Notes under the pieces: generated by a model | Database searches by the model: none | Seen by the model: only the letters and a program-made list of their open reading frames with translations | Told to the model about the DNA's origin: nothing | NCBI RefSeq assembly: GCF_018035235.1 | Contig: NZ_WPCV01000009.1 | Coordinates: forward strand, 28,781-92,780 | Length of the DNA: 64,000 nt | From: Citrobacter sp. On2M | Lineage (GTDB): Bacteria; Pseudomonadota; Gammaproteobacteria; Enterobacterales; Enterobacteriaceae | Direction: 5' to 3' | Part shown: piece by piece, positions 18,171 to 28,486 of the stretch | Position numbering within the stretch: the first letter of the stretch is position 1 | How the letters are laid out: every line of letters starts with the position of its first letter | Program-made: the position numbers and the translations under genes

Positions 18171-18374
18171 TCAGTAATTCACCTGGGAAGGCCCGTCACT
18201 AATCCCACGATCGTTTTTCTCAGGCGCGGTGGATTGCGATTGCGGCTGAACGCTCTTGGTCGGAGGCGGCGCGGTTTTATCTGCTGGCGGGAAATACAGC
18301 GGGCCTTTGAGCCCACAGCCCGTCAGGCTGAACAGAGTAAAAATGACAGCGAGTGGCTTTAACACGTTTTTCAT
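18171..18374 (-). CDS. lptM: Small lipoprotein LptM (YifL)
   Basis: LptM is a 67-residue outer-membrane lipoprotein that helps the LPS translocon LptD/LptE mature. The start is the ATG at 18374 (MKNVLKPLAVIFTLFSLTGC). The signal sequence ends in the lipobox LTGC with the acylated Cys20, followed by the family-conserved GLKGPLYFPPAD. The remainder is Pro/Gln-rich and disordered, ending in SQVNY as in K-12. A 14-codon longer frame exists, but it would bury the signal peptide. It is probably the first gene of the dapF operon and is divergent from cyaY. Confidence 0.95.
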   Translation of the reverse strand: MKNVLKPLAVIFTLFSLTGCGLKGPLYFPPADKTAPPPTKSVQPQSQSTAPEKNDRGISDGPSQVNY

Positions 18375-18512
18375 TATGGATTGCCTGTAAAGTTCATGCT
18401 TTCTGTTTTCTATCATCGCAGGAGAAGGCGTAAAAGCAAGAGTTAGCCTGTAATCTGCAACGCGTTTTGTTTCAGGTTATACTGCCGTCATCACGAAAAA
18501 CAGGATAAGAAA

Positions 18513-18833
18513 ATGAACGACAGTGAATTTCATCGCCTTGCTGACACCCTGTGGATGACCATTGAAGAGCGTCTGGACGACTGGGACGGCGACAGCGATA
18601 TCGATTGTGAAATCAACGGCGGCGTGCTGACCCTCAGCTTCGAAAACGGCAGCAAAATTATTATTAACCGTCAGGAGCCGCTGCACCAGGTGTGGCTGGC
18701 AACCAAGCAGGGCGGCTACCACTTTGACCTGAAAGGCGACGAGTGGATCTGCGATCGTAGCGGCGAAACGTTCTGGGATCTGCTGGAACAGGCGGCAACA
18801 CAGCAGGCAGGTGAAGAAGTGAGCTTCCGCTAA
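18513..18833 (+). CDS. cyaY: Frataxin-family iron protein CyaY
   Basis: CyaY is the bacterial frataxin that binds iron and tunes the IscS cysteine desulfurase in Fe-S cluster assembly. The 106-residue product equals the K-12 length. The acidic first helix and ridge ([31 protein letters not shown]) supply iron ligands, and the conserved core [18 protein letters not shown] and [14 protein letters not shown] follow. A REP element separates it from convergent cyaA. Confidence 0.97.
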   Translation: MNDSEFHRLADTLWMTIEERLDDWDGDSDIDCEINGGVLTLSFENGSKIIINRQEPLHQVWLATKQGGYHFDLKGDEWICDRSGETFWDLLEQAATQQAGEEVSFR

Positions 18834-18840
18834 GTGTGAT

Positions 18841-18867
18841 TGCCGGATGCGCTTCGCTTATCCGGCA
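18841..18867. repeat. REP element between cyaY and cyaA
   Basis: TGCCGGATGCGCTTCGC followed by TTATCCGGCA is a typical enterobacterial REP palindrome in the 40-bp convergent gap between cyaY and cyaA. Confidence 0.85.
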
Positions 18868-18873
18868 TCATGT

Positions 18874-21420
18874 TCAGGAAAAATACTGCTGCAACTGCGG
18901 CGCGTCGTTGTCCTGATTGACGGGCGGAACAGCGCTAATCGGCTGGGTACGGAACGGAATTACCTGCGCGCGCCCGTCGGTTTTCACAATCTGATAGAAC
19001 TGCGGCAGGTTAAAGTTGATAAAGCTTGAGCCATAGGTGAAGCGATCGTGCGACGATGAGTAGAAACGGCTGACGTCGCGTACCAGTTCCTCTTTGCTGC
19101 CTTCGCAGTGGTGATACACCTCGGCCCGGTTACTCTCGTCCAGAATGTAGATATTAAAGCCCTGCTCATCACCCGTTTCTTCGAAAAAGAACTGAATGAT
19201 CCCTTCGCTGGCAAACCCGTCCACTACCGACGGAAGTTTCACATGGTTAGTCTCAACCTGAACGGAAAGTCCGTGCAGTTTGTTATGTGAAATCGCACCA
19301 TAGAATTCAATCGCGTTTTCCAGCTTCTGTACCGAGACGTTCAGACGTTCGAAGAACAGCCCCCACGTCTGACCGGAAACACGCAGCGCTTTGAAGCGTC
19401 CAGTTTCCTGACGGGTACTGGAGAGGCGTAATTCGATGCACTCAGACACCAGTTGCTGTACGCGAGTACGAATTAACCCGCGCAGATGCTGGCTATAGCA
19501 GAAGACCTCGACGCTATCCGGCGGCGCGGCATCCTGATGCATTTTGCCCAGAATCGTTTTTAACGCTTCAATCATCGCCTGCTCACCGTTGAAGTGCAGC
19601 GTACGCACCTCATTCCACGAGTTGCGATACAGCAGGTCTACGCTACCGACCAGGCAATTTTGCTCTTCGCCAAAACTGAAGACGTCCAGCTTACGGAAAT
19701 CAAAATGCACCACCTGATTGCGAAATGCCGCCGTCGGGTCATATTCGAGGTTAACGATAATTGCCAGATGCCGAATTTCGCACGGACTATAAAGCGCTTT
19801 CGGCGTTGGCGCTGGTAAACGCAGCGGGAAGTGGTGCGACACATCGGCGACCATTTCCTGCAGCTTCGGCAAATCAACGATGCCGTTACCCTTAATAAAT
19901 AGATGCGTACGCGAGGTCAGCAGGCCATTAAACCAGGCCCACGCCACCAGCTTGTTGAGATAGCGGTTATATTCCAGTGGCTGATGGCTGATGATCGAGT
20001 CCATGTTCGGCGCTCGGTTGTAAAGATACCACCCCGAACGGTTGGCACGACCCGGAGGCACATGGATAAAGGTCAGATTCGGTTCCGAGAGGTCTGGAGA
20101 TATCTGCGGGTTCACCAGCGTGACTTTACCCGGCAACGCTTCAAACGCGGCATACAGCTTACGGGTCAGCACGCCGATATCTTGCGGGCTGGCGCTGACG
20201 CTGAGGTTATTACGCCGCGCAAAGCGGATCAGGTTACGATAGCTCTGCATCATCGCATCGAGCAGTTCGTTATGCGCTTCACGCACCTGGTCAATCTTCC
20301 AGTTAGCGCGGTTATCCAGCATGGTCAGACGGGCATCATCCCAGCCCCACTCTGTCACTAATTGACTTAATACTTCACGGCGCCAGCCCACGCAGGCGCG
20401 CTCACGGCTCAGTTTCTCACACACTTTTAAGTAGAAACATCGACGCACTAAATCCAGACGTGTCGGGTCTTCGATCGCCGTAAGGTATTCGGTTACACGC
20501 TCCAGCATCATGCAGTAAGGGTCGAGACCAAATGAGACGATCTCACCATCGTGCAAGCGCTGTTTAATATCTTTCGCCAACAGGCGTGGATTGGGGTATT
20601 CCCAGGAATACGCCTCCAGCAGCAGCGTTTTCAGCACTGCTTTGTACGGAGAGTCGATACTCTTGTACAACTGCCAAAGGCTGGCGCCGAAATACTCTTC
20701 GGCAGAGAGCGAACTGAGCCCGCCGAGATCCAGCCATTCGTTTGGCGTTAGCACCCCTTGTGCGTAGAGCGTCATGACGTAATCGTCGTAATGCTCTTCT
20801 TCGTCGCCCGGTACCATATTCCACAGAATACGTTTACCCGCGAGGCGCACAGCGGTGCGATAGAATTCATCCAGCAACAGGATATGCTGCGTCGAGCCAC
20901 AGTCTTCCCCACCCAGACTGCCGCTTTCATTGTGACGGAAACGGTTTTCGTCAATCAGGAAGAAGCTGACTTCCACGCCCAGCGAGGCAGCCCAGCTTTC
21001 CAGCAGGCTACATTTACGCTGCAGCAGTTGGCGCTCTTCGCTATCCAGCCAGGATTGATGGCAGACCCAGATATCAAGGTCAGACGAACAGCTTTGCCCT
21101 ACCGAAGAGGTACTGCCCATCGAGTAAACGCCGGTGATCGGCAGTTCGCCCTTCGGCGGGTCCTGCGGCGACATGCCGCGGTACAGTTCCAACTCGTTCA
21201 GGTAGTGGCGTTGGGTTTCATCAGGCGTGTAAAGGCATATGCCTTTGGGAACGTTACCATCAAGGTAACCCGGCATCAGCGGATGGTGGTAGTGCAATAA
21301 TGTCGGCAGCAGACTGTATACCTGCTGGAAAGCAGGTCCCATGGCAGCAAGCGCGCGATCCACACGCAGTTGATTTATGGCATCCAGTCTCTGTTTCAGA
21401 GTCTCAATATAGAGGTACAA
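18874..21420 (-). CDS. cyaA: Class I adenylate cyclase CyaA (UUG start)
   Basis: CyaA makes cAMP from ATP for the CRP system. The 848-residue product matches K-12. The start is TTG at 21420, giving [13 protein letters not shown]. coli uses the same weak UUG start, which limits synthesis. The frame extends upstream, but the extension does not match the family. The N-terminal catalytic half contains the nucleotidyltransferase motif [19 protein letters not shown] (about residues 100-118). The C-terminal half is the regulatory region that responds to the phosphotransferase protein IIA-Glc. A CRP site lies about 160 bases upstream. Confidence 0.97.
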   Translation of the reverse strand: MYLYIETLKQRLDAINQLRVDRALAAMGPAFQQVYSLLPTLLHYHHPLMPGYLDGNVPKGICLYTPDETQRHYLNELELYRGMSPQDPPKGELPITGVYSMGSTSSVGQSCSSDLDIWVCHQSWLDSEERQLLQRKCSLLESWAASLGVEVSFFLIDENRFRHNESGSLGGEDCGSTQHILLLDEFYRTAVRLAGKRILWNMVPGDEEEHYDDYVMTLYAQGVLTPNEWLDLGGLSSLSAEEYFGASLWQLYKSIDSPYKAVLKTLLLEAYSWEYPNPRLLAKDIKQRLHDGEIVSFGLDPYCMMLERVTEYLTAIEDPTRLDLVRRCFYLKVCEKLSRERACVGWRREVLSQLVTEWGWDDARLTMLDNRANWKIDQVREAHNELLDAMMQSYRNLIRFARRNNLSVSASPQDIGVLTRKLYAAFEALPGKVTLVNPQISPDLSEPNLTFIHVPPGRANRSGWYLYNRAPNMDSIISHQPLEYNRYLNKLVAWAWFNGLLTSRTHLFIKGNGIVDLPKLQEMVADVSHHFPLRLPAPTPKALYSPCEIRHLAIIVNLEYDPTAAFRNQVVHFDFRKLDVFSFGEEQNCLVGSVDLLYRNSWNEVRTLHFNGEQAMIEALKTILGKMHQDAAPPDSVEVFCYSQHLRGLIRTRVQQLVSECIELRLSSTRQETGRFKALRVSGQTWGLFFERLNVSVQKLENAIEFYGAISHNKLHGLSVQVETNHVKLPSVVDGFASEGIIQFFFEETGDEQGFNIYILDESNRAEVYHHCEGSKEELVRDVSRFYSSSHDRFTYGSSFINFNLPQFYQIVKTDGRAQVIPFRTQPISAVPPVNQDNDAPQLQQYFS

Positions 21421-21811
21421 GACGTATCGCCTGATGTTGCATCCGTCATGGCGTCGATAGCGGCGGCGCAAACGCTTACCACCCTCGTCATCAATCTGGA
21501 TAAACCGTATGTCAAAAATAACCGTTACCTTTTTCACCTGCACTTTTATTAGTTACAGATGAAAAAATGGTCTAAAACGTGATCAATTTAACACCTTGCT
21601 CATTGACCGTAAAGAAAGATGCGCTACATACAAGTGTAGCACCGTTCGTTACGTGTAAATTCCTTCATACGGTCGGGAGGTTTTTCTCGTCATTCTTCAC
21701 TGACAGTGATGATGCAGCGCCTTTTCCTCTCACTTACGTTTGAGCGTAACGCTGACATCCCTTTGATAAGGATGTTAGGATGGTCAATGATTGATAATGA
21801 CGGTAACAAGC
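21421..21811. promoter_or_regulatory. Divergent cyaA-hemC control region
   Basis: This 391-bp gap has no gene. It holds the CRP site at 21578-21593 and the untranslated leaders of cyaA and hemC. I saw no clear terminator and no convincing additional small frame. The longest frames extending into it are upstream extensions of cyaA and hemC. Confidence 0.6.
21578..21593. promoter_or_regulatory. CRP site upstream of cyaA
   Basis: On the minus strand TGTTA-N6-TCACG matches 8 of 10 core positions of the CRP consensus TGTGA-N6-TCACA. It sits about 160 bases upstream of the cyaA UUG, the location where cAMP-CRP represses the main cyaA promoter in E. coli. Confidence 0.65.
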
Positions 21812-22753
21812 ATGTTAGACAATGTTTTGAGAATTGCCACACGCCAAAGCCCCCTTGCGCTCTGGCAGGCACATTATGTCAAAGACGCCTTAATGGCAAA
21901 CCACCCCGGTCTGATCGTGGAACTGGTTCCTATGGTAACCCGTGGCGATGTGATCCTTGATACTCCGCTGGCGAAGGTCGGGGGGAAAGGGCTGTTTGTT
22001 AAAGAGCTGGAAGTCGCGCTGCTGGAAAAACGCGCCGATATCGCCGTGCACTCCATGAAGGATGTGCCGGTTGAATTCCCTGACGGTCTTGGACTGGTCA
22101 CCATTTGCGAGCGAGAAGATCCGCGTGATGCTTTCGTCTCCAATAAGTACAACACGCTGGATGAACTCCCGGCTGGCAGCATCGTCGGGACATCCAGTTT
22201 GCGCCGTCAGTGCCAGTTGGCGAAACGCCGTCCGGACCTCATCATCCGTTCGTTGCGCGGTAACGTAGGCACACGTCTCGGCAAACTGGATAACGGTGAT
22301 TATGACGCGATTATTCTGGCGGTCGCCGGATTAAAACGTTTAGGTCTTGAGTCGCGCGTCCGTACCGCTCTGCCGCCGGAAGTCTCTCTGCCAGCTGTCG
22401 GGCAAGGCGCAGTTGGCATAGAATGTCGACTGGATGATATGCGCACTCAGGCGCTGTTAGCGCCGCTCAATCATGAAGAGACAGCGCTACGCGTCAAAGC
22501 CGAACGCGCCATGAACACCCGCCTGGAAGGGGGATGTCAGGTACCTATCGGCAGTTATGCCGAGGTCATTAACGGTGAGATTTGGCTGCGGGCGCTGGTC
22601 GGCGCACCTGATGGTTCGCAGATGGTATGCGGAGAACGTCGCGGTGCCGCGCAGGATGCTGAGCAGATGGGCATCTCTCTGGCTGAAGAGCTACTGGAGA
22701 ACGGTGCGCGTGCCATTCTGGCTGAAGTTTACAACGGAGAAGCCCCCGCATGA
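21812..22753 (+). CDS. hemC: Porphobilinogen deaminase HemC
   Basis: HemC joins four porphobilinogens into hydroxymethylbilane. The 313-residue product from the ATG at 21812 ([12 protein letters not shown]) matches K-12; an ATG seven codons upstream is also in frame. The dipyrromethane cofactor is carried by Cys242 in [11 protein letters not shown]. The substrate-binding motifs [20 protein letters not shown] and [10 protein letters not shown] are intact. The hemD start overlaps its stop by four bases (ATGA), so the two are translationally coupled. Confidence 0.98.
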   Translation: MLDNVLRIATRQSPLALWQAHYVKDALMANHPGLIVELVPMVTRGDVILDTPLAKVGGKGLFVKELEVALLEKRADIAVHSMKDVPVEFPDGLGLVTICEREDPRDAFVSNKYNTLDELPAGSIVGTSSLRRQCQLAKRRPDLIIRSLRGNVGTRLGKLDNGDYDAIILAVAGLKRLGLESRVRTALPPEVSLPAVGQGAVGIECRLDDMRTQALLAPLNHEETALRVKAERAMNTRLEGGCQVPIGSYAEVINGEIWLRALVGAPDGSQMVCGERRGAAQDAEQMGISLAEELLENGARAILAEVYNGEAPA

Positions 22754-23490
22754 GTATTCTGGTCACCCGCCCGTCTCCCGCTGGGGAAGAGTTAGTGAGC
22801 CGTCTGCGCACACTGGGGCAGGTGGCCTGGAGTTTTCCGCTCATCGAGTTTTCACCGGGTCGGGAACTGGCGATGCTTGCTTCCCGACTGTCAGCGCTGA
22901 CGGAAAACGATCTGGTCTTCGCACTCTCACAGCACGCCGTCACCTTTGCTGATGCCGAGCTTCAGCAGCAAGGGAAAAGTTGGCCCTCCCTTCCGCATTA
23001 TTTTGCTATTGGCCGCACAACGGCGCTGGCACTGCATACCGTTAGCAGCTGCAATATTCACTACCCTCTGGATCGGGAAATTAGCGAAGTCTTGCTACAA
23101 TTACCTGAATTACAAAATATTGCGGGAAAACGCGCGCTTATTTTACGCGGCAACGGTGGTCGCGAGCTGATAGGTGAAACCCTGACGGCACGTGGAGCTG
23201 ATGTCGATTTTTGTGAATGTTATCAACGCAGTGCAAAACACTACGATGGCGCGGAAGAAGCGATGCGCTGGCAATCTCGTGGCGTGACCACGCTGGTTGT
23301 CACCAGCGGAGAGATGCTACAACAGATCTGGTCGCTCATTCCGCAATGGTATCGTGAGCACTGGTTACTACGCTGTCGGCTGCTGGTCGTCAGTGAGCGT
23401 CTGGCGCACCTCGCCCGGGAACTGGGCTGGCAAGATATTAAGGTCGCTGATAACGCCGACAACGATGCGCTGTTACGCGCATTACAATAA
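22750..23490 (+). CDS. hemD: Uroporphyrinogen-III synthase HemD
   Basis: HemD cyclises hydroxymethylbilane to uroporphyrinogen III with inversion of ring D, the branch point to heme, siroheme and cobalamin. The 246-residue product equals the family length. It begins [19 protein letters not shown] and contains [11 protein letters not shown] and a GRTTALAL turn near residue 85, consistent with two Rossmann-like lobes. It overlaps hemC by four bases, and hemX follows after 21 bases. Confidence 0.96.
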   Translation: MSILVTRPSPAGEELVSRLRTLGQVAWSFPLIEFSPGRELAMLASRLSALTENDLVFALSQHAVTFADAELQQQGKSWPSLPHYFAIGRTTALALHTVSSCNIHYPLDREISEVLLQLPELQNIAGKRALILRGNGGRELIGETLTARGADVDFCECYQRSAKHYDGAEEAMRWQSRGVTTLVVTSGEMLQQIWSLIPQWYREHWLLRCRLLVVSERLAHLARELGWQDIKVADNADNDALLRALQ

Positions 23491-23511
23491 CTCTCATAAT
23501 GGGATGCCATA

Positions 23512-24681
23512 ATGACGGAACAAGAAAAATCCTCCGCCGTGGTTGAAGAGACCAGGGAGGCCGTGGAAACCACGTCACAGCCAGTCAATACTGAAAAAAA
23601 GAGTAAGAACAGCACGGCGCTGATTCTGAGCGCCGTGGCGATTGCAATCGCGCTGGCAGCAGGCGTTGGGCTGTACGGCTGGGGGAAACAACAGGCAACA
23701 ACACAGACAGCAACCAGCGACGCGCTGGCAAACCAACTGACGGCGCTGCAAAAAGCGCAGGAAAGCCAAAAAGCTGAGCTGGAAGGTATTATTAAACAGC
23801 AGGCCACGCAGCTGGATGAAGCCTCTCGCCAGCAGGCCGCTCTGGTCAAACAGCTTGACGAAGTCCAGCAAAAAGTCGCCACTATCTCCAGCAGCGATGC
23901 CGGAACATGGTTACTGGCGCAGGCTGATTTCCTGGTGAAACTGGCCGGTCGCAAATTATGGAGCGATCAGGACGTGACCACCGCCGCGGCGCTGCTGAAA
24001 AGCGCAGATGCCAGCCTGGCGGATATGAACGACCCGAGCCTGATTACCGCCCGCCGCGCGATTACCGATGATATCGCTAGCCTCTCCGCGGTGACTCAGG
24101 TCGACTATGACGGCATTATCCTCAAAGTAAATCAGCTCGCAAACCAGATTGATAACCTGCGTCTGGCCGACAATGACACCGATGATTCGCCGATGGACTC
24201 CGACAGCAACGAGCTTTCCAGCTCGATCAGCGAATGGCGTATCAATCTGCAAAAAAGCTGGCAGAACTTTATGGATAGCTTTATCACCGTTCGCCGTCGT
24301 GATGAAACCGCCGTCCCGCTGCTGGCACCGAACCAGGACGTTTATTTACGTGAAAACATCCGTTCACGCCTGTTAGTGGCCGCCCAGGCTGTGCCGCGTC
24401 ATCAGGAAGAAACCTGGCGTCAGGCGCTGGAAAACGTCTCTACCTGGGTGCGCGCCTACTACGACACCGATGATGCAACGACCAAAGCTTTCCTTGAAGA
24501 GGTAGACCAGCTGAGCCAACAAAGCATCAGTATGGATGTCCCGGAAACACTGCAGAGCCAGGCTCTTCTCGACAAGCTAATGCAGACCCGCGTACGTAAT
24601 TTACTGGCGCAACCTGCCACAGCGCCAGTTGTACCTGCGCCTGCAACAGACGCTCCGGCGACTGCGCCGCAAGGAGAATAA
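23512..24681 (+). CDS. hemX: Heme-operon membrane protein HemX
   Basis: The 389-residue product has a charged cytoplasmic N-terminus, a single membrane segment (about residues 36-58: [22 protein letters not shown]), a Gln/Glu-rich coiled coil to about residue 125, and a large periplasmic domain ending in a Pro/Ala-rich tail. HemX has been annotated as a uroporphyrinogen methyltransferase, but no SAM-binding motif is visible, so that activity is unsupported. The last base of its stop codon is the first base of the hemY start. Confidence 0.92.
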   Translation: MTEQEKSSAVVEETREAVETTSQPVNTEKKSKNSTALILSAVAIAIALAAGVGLYGWGKQQATTQTATSDALANQLTALQKAQESQKAELEGIIKQQATQLDEASRQQAALVKQLDEVQQKVATISSSDAGTWLLAQADFLVKLAGRKLWSDQDVTTAAALLKSADASLADMNDPSLITARRAITDDIASLSAVTQVDYDGIILKVNQLANQIDNLRLADNDTDDSPMDSDSNELSSSISEWRINLQKSWQNFMDSFITVRRRDETAVPLLAPNQDVYLRENIRSRLLVAAQAVPRHQEETWRQALENVSTWVRAYYDTDDATTKAFLEEVDQLSQQSISMDVPETLQSQALLDKLMQTRVRNLLAQPATAPVVPAPATDAPATAPQGE

Positions 24682-25883
24682 TGATGCTAAAAGTATTATT
24701 GCTCTTTGTGCTGCTGATTGCCGGGATCGTTGTTGGTCCGATGATTGCCGGTCATCAGGGCTACGTATTGATCCAGACGGATAATTACAATATCGAAACC
24801 AGCGTGACGGGACTGGCGATCATCCTGATCGTCGCCATGGTCGTCCTGTTTGCAATTGAATGGCTGCTGCGCCGAATTTTCCGCACAGGTGCGCATACCC
24901 GCGGATGGTTTGTCGGTCGTAAACGTCGTCGCGCCCGTAAGCAGACCGAACAGGCGCTGCTCAAGCTGGCGGAAGGTGACTATCAGCAGGTTGAGAAGCT
25001 GATGTCGAAAAATGCCGATCATGCAGAACAGCCGGTAGTGAATTACCTGCTGGCGGCAGAAGCGGCTCAGCAGCGCGGTGACGAAGCGCGTGCCAACCAA
25101 CACCTTGAGCGTGCCGCCGAACTGGCAGGCAATGATACGATCCCGGTTGAAATCGCTCGCGTTCGCCTGCAGCTGGCGCGTAATGAAAATCATGCCGCGC
25201 GCCACAGCGTAGACAAACTGCTGGAAGTGACACCTCGTCATCCGGAAGTGCTGCGTCTGGCTGAACAGGCCTACATTCGTACCGGCGCATGGAGTTCGTT
25301 ACTGGATATCATTCCATCCATGGCAAAAGCGCACGTGGGCGATGACGAACATCGCGCTATGCTGGAACAGCAGGCATGGGTTGGCCTGATGGATCAGGTT
25401 CGCGCCGATCAGGGCAGCGAGGGGCTACGCGCATGGTGGAAAAATCAGAACCGTAAAACCCGTCATCAGGTTGCCCTGCAGGTAGCGATGGCTGAACATC
25501 TGATTGAGTGTGACGATCACGACACGGCGCAGCAGGTCATTATTGATGGCCTGAAACGTCAGTACGACGATCGCCTGGTGCTGCCGATTCCGCGTCTGAA
25601 AACCAATAACCCGGAACAGATAGAGAAAGTGTTGCGCCAGCAGATTAAAGCCGTGGGCGATCGCCCGTTGCTATGGAGCACGCTGGGGCAGTCGCTCATG
25701 AAGCATGGCGAATGGCAGGAAGCCACGCTCGCCTTCCGTGCAGCCCTCAAACAGCGCCCGGATGCCTATGACTACGCCTGGCTTGCTGACGCGCTGGACA
25801 GACTGCATCAACCGGAAGAAGCCGCCATCATGCGCCGTGATGGCCTGATGTTGACGCTGCAGAACAACAATCCCCCGCAGTAA
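24681..25883 (+). CDS. hemY: HemY, TPR-containing heme-operon membrane protein
   Basis: The 400-residue product (K-12: 398) has two N-terminal hydrophobic segments (about 3-22 and 40-62), a short basic stretch (RKRRRARKQ) and a long helical region with TPR-like repeats, for example LLAAEAAQQRGDEARANQHLERAAEL and the C-terminal WSTLGQSLMKHGEWQEATLAFRAAL. It is not the protoporphyrinogen oxidase also called HemY in Gram-positives. Its role is unproved, though co-transcription with hemCDX suggests a scaffold for late heme enzymes. A REP element and convergent glmZ follow. Confidence 0.93.
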   Translation: MMLKVLLLFVLLIAGIVVGPMIAGHQGYVLIQTDNYNIETSVTGLAIILIVAMVVLFAIEWLLRRIFRTGAHTRGWFVGRKRRRARKQTEQALLKLAEGDYQQVEKLMSKNADHAEQPVVNYLLAAEAAQQRGDEARANQHLERAAELAGNDTIPVEIARVRLQLARNENHAARHSVDKLLEVTPRHPEVLRLAEQAYIRTGAWSSLLDIIPSMAKAHVGDDEHRAMLEQQAWVGLMDQVRADQGSEGLRAWWKNQNRKTRHQVALQVAMAEHLIECDDHDTAQQVIIDGLKRQYDDRLVLPIPRLKTNNPEQIEKVLRQQIKAVGDRPLLWSTLGQSLMKHGEWQEATLAFRAALKQRPDAYDYAWLADALDRLHQPEEAAIMRRDGLMLTLQNNNPPQ

Positions 25884-25892
25884 TTCCCCATT

Positions 25893-25918
25893 GCCCGGTG
25901 ACGCTTCGCTTACCGGGC
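25893..25918. repeat. REP-like palindrome after hemY
   Basis: GCCCGGTGACGCTTCGC and TTACCGGGC form a REP-type palindrome 10 bases after the hemY stop, between hemY and convergent glmZ. Confidence 0.75.
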
Positions 25919-25938
25919 ATTTTCAATGATGCATAAAT

Positions 25939-26142
25939 AAAAAAACGCCCGCTCTTTTGGAGCAGGCGTTAAACAGGTCTGTATGACAACATAAATGGGT
26001 GCTTCACTCAACGTTATGTCCATGGTGTTTGATGAGGCTACGCGACATCTGTCTGTGGACGATAAGCACCGTAAACGGCTCTGCATCATTCCTGAGTTTA
26101 TGAGGCCAGATGGCGAACATAAGAGATGGAATGAGCATCTAC
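25939..26142 (-). ncRNA. glmZ: Small regulatory RNA GlmZ
   Basis: Read on the minus strand the segment begins GTAGATGCTCATTCCATC and ends in an intrinsic terminator (stem AACGCCTGCTC / GAGCGGGCGTT plus seven U). It agrees almost base for base with E. coli GlmZ as I recall it, about 204 bases. GlmZ pairs with the glmS leader with Hfq to raise glucosamine-6-phosphate synthase; RapZ and RNase E inactivate it, and GlmY protects it. In K-12 it sits between aslA and aslB, which are absent here, so it directly adjoins hemY. Confidence 0.95.
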
Positions 26143-26153
26143 CCGTATATTAT

Positions 26154-26169
26154 TGCACAACGCGTGCCA
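26154..26169 (-). promoter_or_regulatory. Sigma-54 type promoter of glmZ
   Basis: On the minus strand TGGCACGCGTTGTGCA has GG and GC 10 bases apart, matching the sigma-54 -24/-12 pattern. The GC is 13-14 bases upstream of the GlmZ 5' end. An AT-rich TAATAT follows and could serve as an overlapping sigma-70 -10. Overlapping sigma-54/sigma-70 promoters with GlrR (QseF) activation are known for glmZ in relatives. Confidence 0.75.
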
Positions 26170-26258
26170 CGATTGCACTGCAAAAACCAGGTATTCGGAC
26201 TTTTTAAGACAGCAGGTAATTCTTGGGAATAACGACTGAGAAAGGAAAATCAGAAAAC

Positions 26259-26282
26259 AAAAAACCCCGCCGAAGCGGGGTT
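26259..26282 (-). terminator. Terminator of the argX-hisR-leuT-proM operon
   Basis: On the minus strand CCCCGC-TTCG-GCGGGG is a strong stem with a stable tetraloop and is followed by TTTTTT, seven bases after the proM CCA end. Confidence 0.9.
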
Positions 26283-26288
26283 CAAAAT

Positions 26289-26365
26289 TGGTCGGCGAGA
26301 GAGGATTCGAACCTCCGACCCACTGGTCCCAAACCAGTTGCGCTACCAAGCTGCGCTACTCGCCG
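26289..26365 (-). tRNA. proM: tRNA-Pro (UGG anticodon)
   Basis: 77 bases including an encoded CCA. The acceptor CGGCGAG pairs with CTCGCCG, the anticodon loop reads TTTGGGA with TGG, and the T arm is GGTTCGAATCC. It is last in the tRNA operon and is followed by its terminator. Confidence 0.97.
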
Positions 26366-26406
26366 TTTTACTGCTTTTTGAATTTTTAGTTCAATTCTTT
26401 AAGTCG

Positions 26407-26492
26407 TGGTGCGAGGGGGGGGACTCGAACCCCCACATCCTAAGGACACTAACACCTGAAGCTAGCGCGTCTACCAATTCCGCCACCTTCGC
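26407..26492 (-). tRNA. leuT: tRNA-Leu (CAG anticodon)
   Basis: 86 bases including CCA, with the long class II variable arm typical of leucine tRNAs. The anticodon arm is TAGCTTCAGGTGTTA with CAG, and the acceptor is GCGAAGG. Third in the operon. Confidence 0.97.
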
Positions 26493-26512
26493 ATTTCACA
26501 ACTTTAAATTAA

Positions 26513-26589
26513 TGGGGTGGCTAATGGGATTCGAACCCACGACAACTGGAATCACAATCCAGGGCTCTACCAACTGAGCTATAGCCACC
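26513..26589 (-). tRNA. hisR: tRNA-His (GUG anticodon)
   Basis: 77 bases including CCA. The first G is the extra G(-1) typical of histidine tRNA. The anticodon loop TTGTGAT carries GTG, and the T arm is GGTTCGAATCC. Second in the operon. Confidence 0.97.
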
Positions 26590-26644
26590 ACTGCAAATCT
26601 TTTACGCGGTATTAAAACCACCGCAGCTCCGGCACCTTACTAAA

Positions 26645-26721
<77 letters not shown>

Positions 26722-26742
26722 TTAGCGCCGTTGCGGGGCTGG

Positions 26743-26771
26743 ATATTACGGAGGTCTCGGTCTGCTGTCTA
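26743..26771 (-). promoter_or_regulatory. Promoter of the argX tRNA operon
   Basis: On the minus strand TAGACA (26766-26771) and TAATAT (26743-26748) are 17 bases apart, followed by a GC-rich stretch (CCAGCCCCGC). A GC-rich discriminator is typical of stringently controlled tRNA promoters. Confidence 0.65.
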
Positions 26772-26823
26772 GTGGTTTTTTAAAATAAATTATCGTTTGG
26801 TCATGGTTTGTGCGTTTTGTCGC

Positions 26824-28209
26824 TTATTCCTGCAATTTTTGGGCTGTGCCATGACGATTCAGGCCAAAAACCTTATAAATGAGTGTCACCGCCAGTAAGA
26901 AGCCAATGCCAACAAACAGTGACATTCGGGTATCTTCATTAAAGTACATGCCGATTAATACGCAAATCAGGAACGCCATCGTCAAATAATTCGCCCACGG
27001 GAACAGAATCGAACGGAAAGGATGACTGGCGATCGCCGCTTTATGGGCCTGGCGGAACCGCAGCTGGCTTATCAGGATCACAAACCACGGCACCATCCCC
27101 GGTAGCACGCTGGCGCTATAAACATAAACGAATACGCGCTGCGGGTTGGGAATAATGTAGTTCAGGCACGAACCAATCAGCAGTATCGCGATAGAAATAG
27201 CCACGCCGGCAACCGGTACGCCATGGCGAGAAACTTTTCCAACAGCGGCGGGGAGCTGACGATTCTTTGCCAGTGCGTAGAGCATGCGCCCGCAGCTGTA
27301 CATCCCGCTGTTACAACCCGACAGCGCCGCAGTCAGAACCACAAAGTTAATAATCCCTGCCGCGGCGGTAATACCAATCTTGGCAAAGGTGAGAACAAAC
27401 GGACTGCCGTTGCTGCCAATCTCGTTCCACGGGAAAATAGTGACGATAACAAAAATCGCCCCAACGTAGAAAATCAGGATACGCCACAGCACTTTACCTA
27501 CTGCGCTACGCAGCGTGACCTGTGGATTCTTCGCTTCACCTGCAGTAATGCCGATCAGCTCCACGCCCTGGTAAGAAGCCACGACAATACACAATGCCGT
27601 CAGGAAGCCCTTCCAACCACCAGCAAAGAAGCCGCCATGCTCGGTCAGGTTGCCAAAACCGATCGCCTGACCACCGTTGCCAAACCCGAAGAAAATCACC
27701 CCTAACCCAATGACGATCATCACAATGATGGTGGTCACTTTGATCATGGCAAACCAGAATTCAATTTCACCATACAAGCGAACTGCGGCGAGGTTTGCCA
27801 ACGCAACCAGTCCAACAGCAATCAGTGCGGGTATCCATTGCGCCATTTCCGGGAACCAGAACTGGACGTACACCCCGATGGCGGTAATCTCTGATATCCC
27901 CACTGCCATCCACATAAACCAATATGACCAGGCGGTGAGATAACCAAAGAAGGGGCTCATATAACGATGGGCGTAAACAGCGAATGAACCGGCAACCGGC
28001 TCGAGGAATAACATCTCCCCCATAGAACGCATAATGAAAAAGACGAACAGCCCGGCCACGATGTATGCCAGCAGAACCGACGGCCCCGCCCATTTCAGGG
28101 TACTGGCAGCCCCCATAAAGAGTCCGACGCCAATAGTGCCCCCAAGGGCAATTAATTCGATGTGACGAGCCTCCAGCCCACGCTGTAGCTCAGGTTTGTT
28201 CTCGGCCAT
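26824..28209 (-). CDS. thrP: Threonine/serine permease ThrP (YifK)
   Basis: ThrP is an amino acid-polyamine-organocation superfamily permease with about twelve membrane segments. The 461-residue product matches E. coli YifK in length and nearly residue for residue. It begins [31 protein letters not shown], where GGTIGVGLF is the substrate-binding first helix break, and contains [18 protein letters not shown] near residue 228. In E. coli it imports threonine with protons. It is alone on its strand between the ECA operon end and the tRNA operon. Confidence 0.95.
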   Translation of the reverse strand: MAENKPELQRGLEARHIELIALGGTIGVGLFMGAASTLKWAGPSVLLAYIVAGLFVFFIMRSMGEMLFLEPVAGSFAVYAHRYMSPFFGYLTAWSYWFMWMAVGISEITAIGVYVQFWFPEMAQWIPALIAVGLVALANLAAVRLYGEIEFWFAMIKVTTIIVMIVIGLGVIFFGFGNGGQAIGFGNLTEHGGFFAGGWKGFLTALCIVVASYQGVELIGITAGEAKNPQVTLRSAVGKVLWRILIFYVGAIFVIVTIFPWNEIGSNGSPFVLTFAKIGITAAAGIINFVVLTAALSGCNSGMYSCGRMLYALAKNRQLPAAVGKVSRHGVPVAGVAISIAILLIGSCLNYIIPNPQRVFVYVYSASVLPGMVPWFVILISQLRFRQAHKAAIASHPFRSILFPWANYLTMAFLICVLIGMYFNEDTRMSLFVGIGFLLAVTLIYKVFGLNRHGTAQKLQE

Positions 28210-28438
28210 AAATCCTCTTGTTGTGTTTGCATGCTGTCCGGTATTACCGGTTCTCGTTATGGGTACATCTTGTTATGCCATAACAGGCCACACGACACCG
28301 ACCGCTTAGCGGTTGGCGTCAAAACTCCACGGCACTGGAATGATTGTTGCGAATGGTTTCCTAAAATCGCTTAAATGGCAATTAAAGCATTCAAAAAATA
28401 GATGGATTGTGCGATAAAGCAGCGATAATGTGGTGAAT

Positions 28439-28468
28439 AAGTAGCGTAATTAATAGAAAACGCTACTT
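28439..28468 (-). terminator. Candidate terminator of the ECA operon
   Basis: AAGTAGCGT and ACGCTACTT form a perfect 9-bp stem with a 12-base AT-rich loop, 18 bases after the wecG stop. The downstream U-tract is poor (TATTC). The rest of the 277-bp gap to thrP shows only small dyads such as GTTATGCCATAAC (28273-28285). Confidence 0.5.
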
Positions 28469-28486
28469 ATCAGAGAAGAGAAGGTG

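Noticed and set aside
23241..23954. 237-codon minus-strand frame across the hemD-hemX junction
   Set aside because: It spans two real genes in the opposite direction and is Ser/Cys/Ala-rich low-complexity sequence with no family resemblance.
25995..26207. 70-codon plus-strand frame opposite glmZ
   Set aside because: It lies over the conserved GlmZ RNA, whose sequence explains the region; no ribosome-binding site or motif supports a protein.
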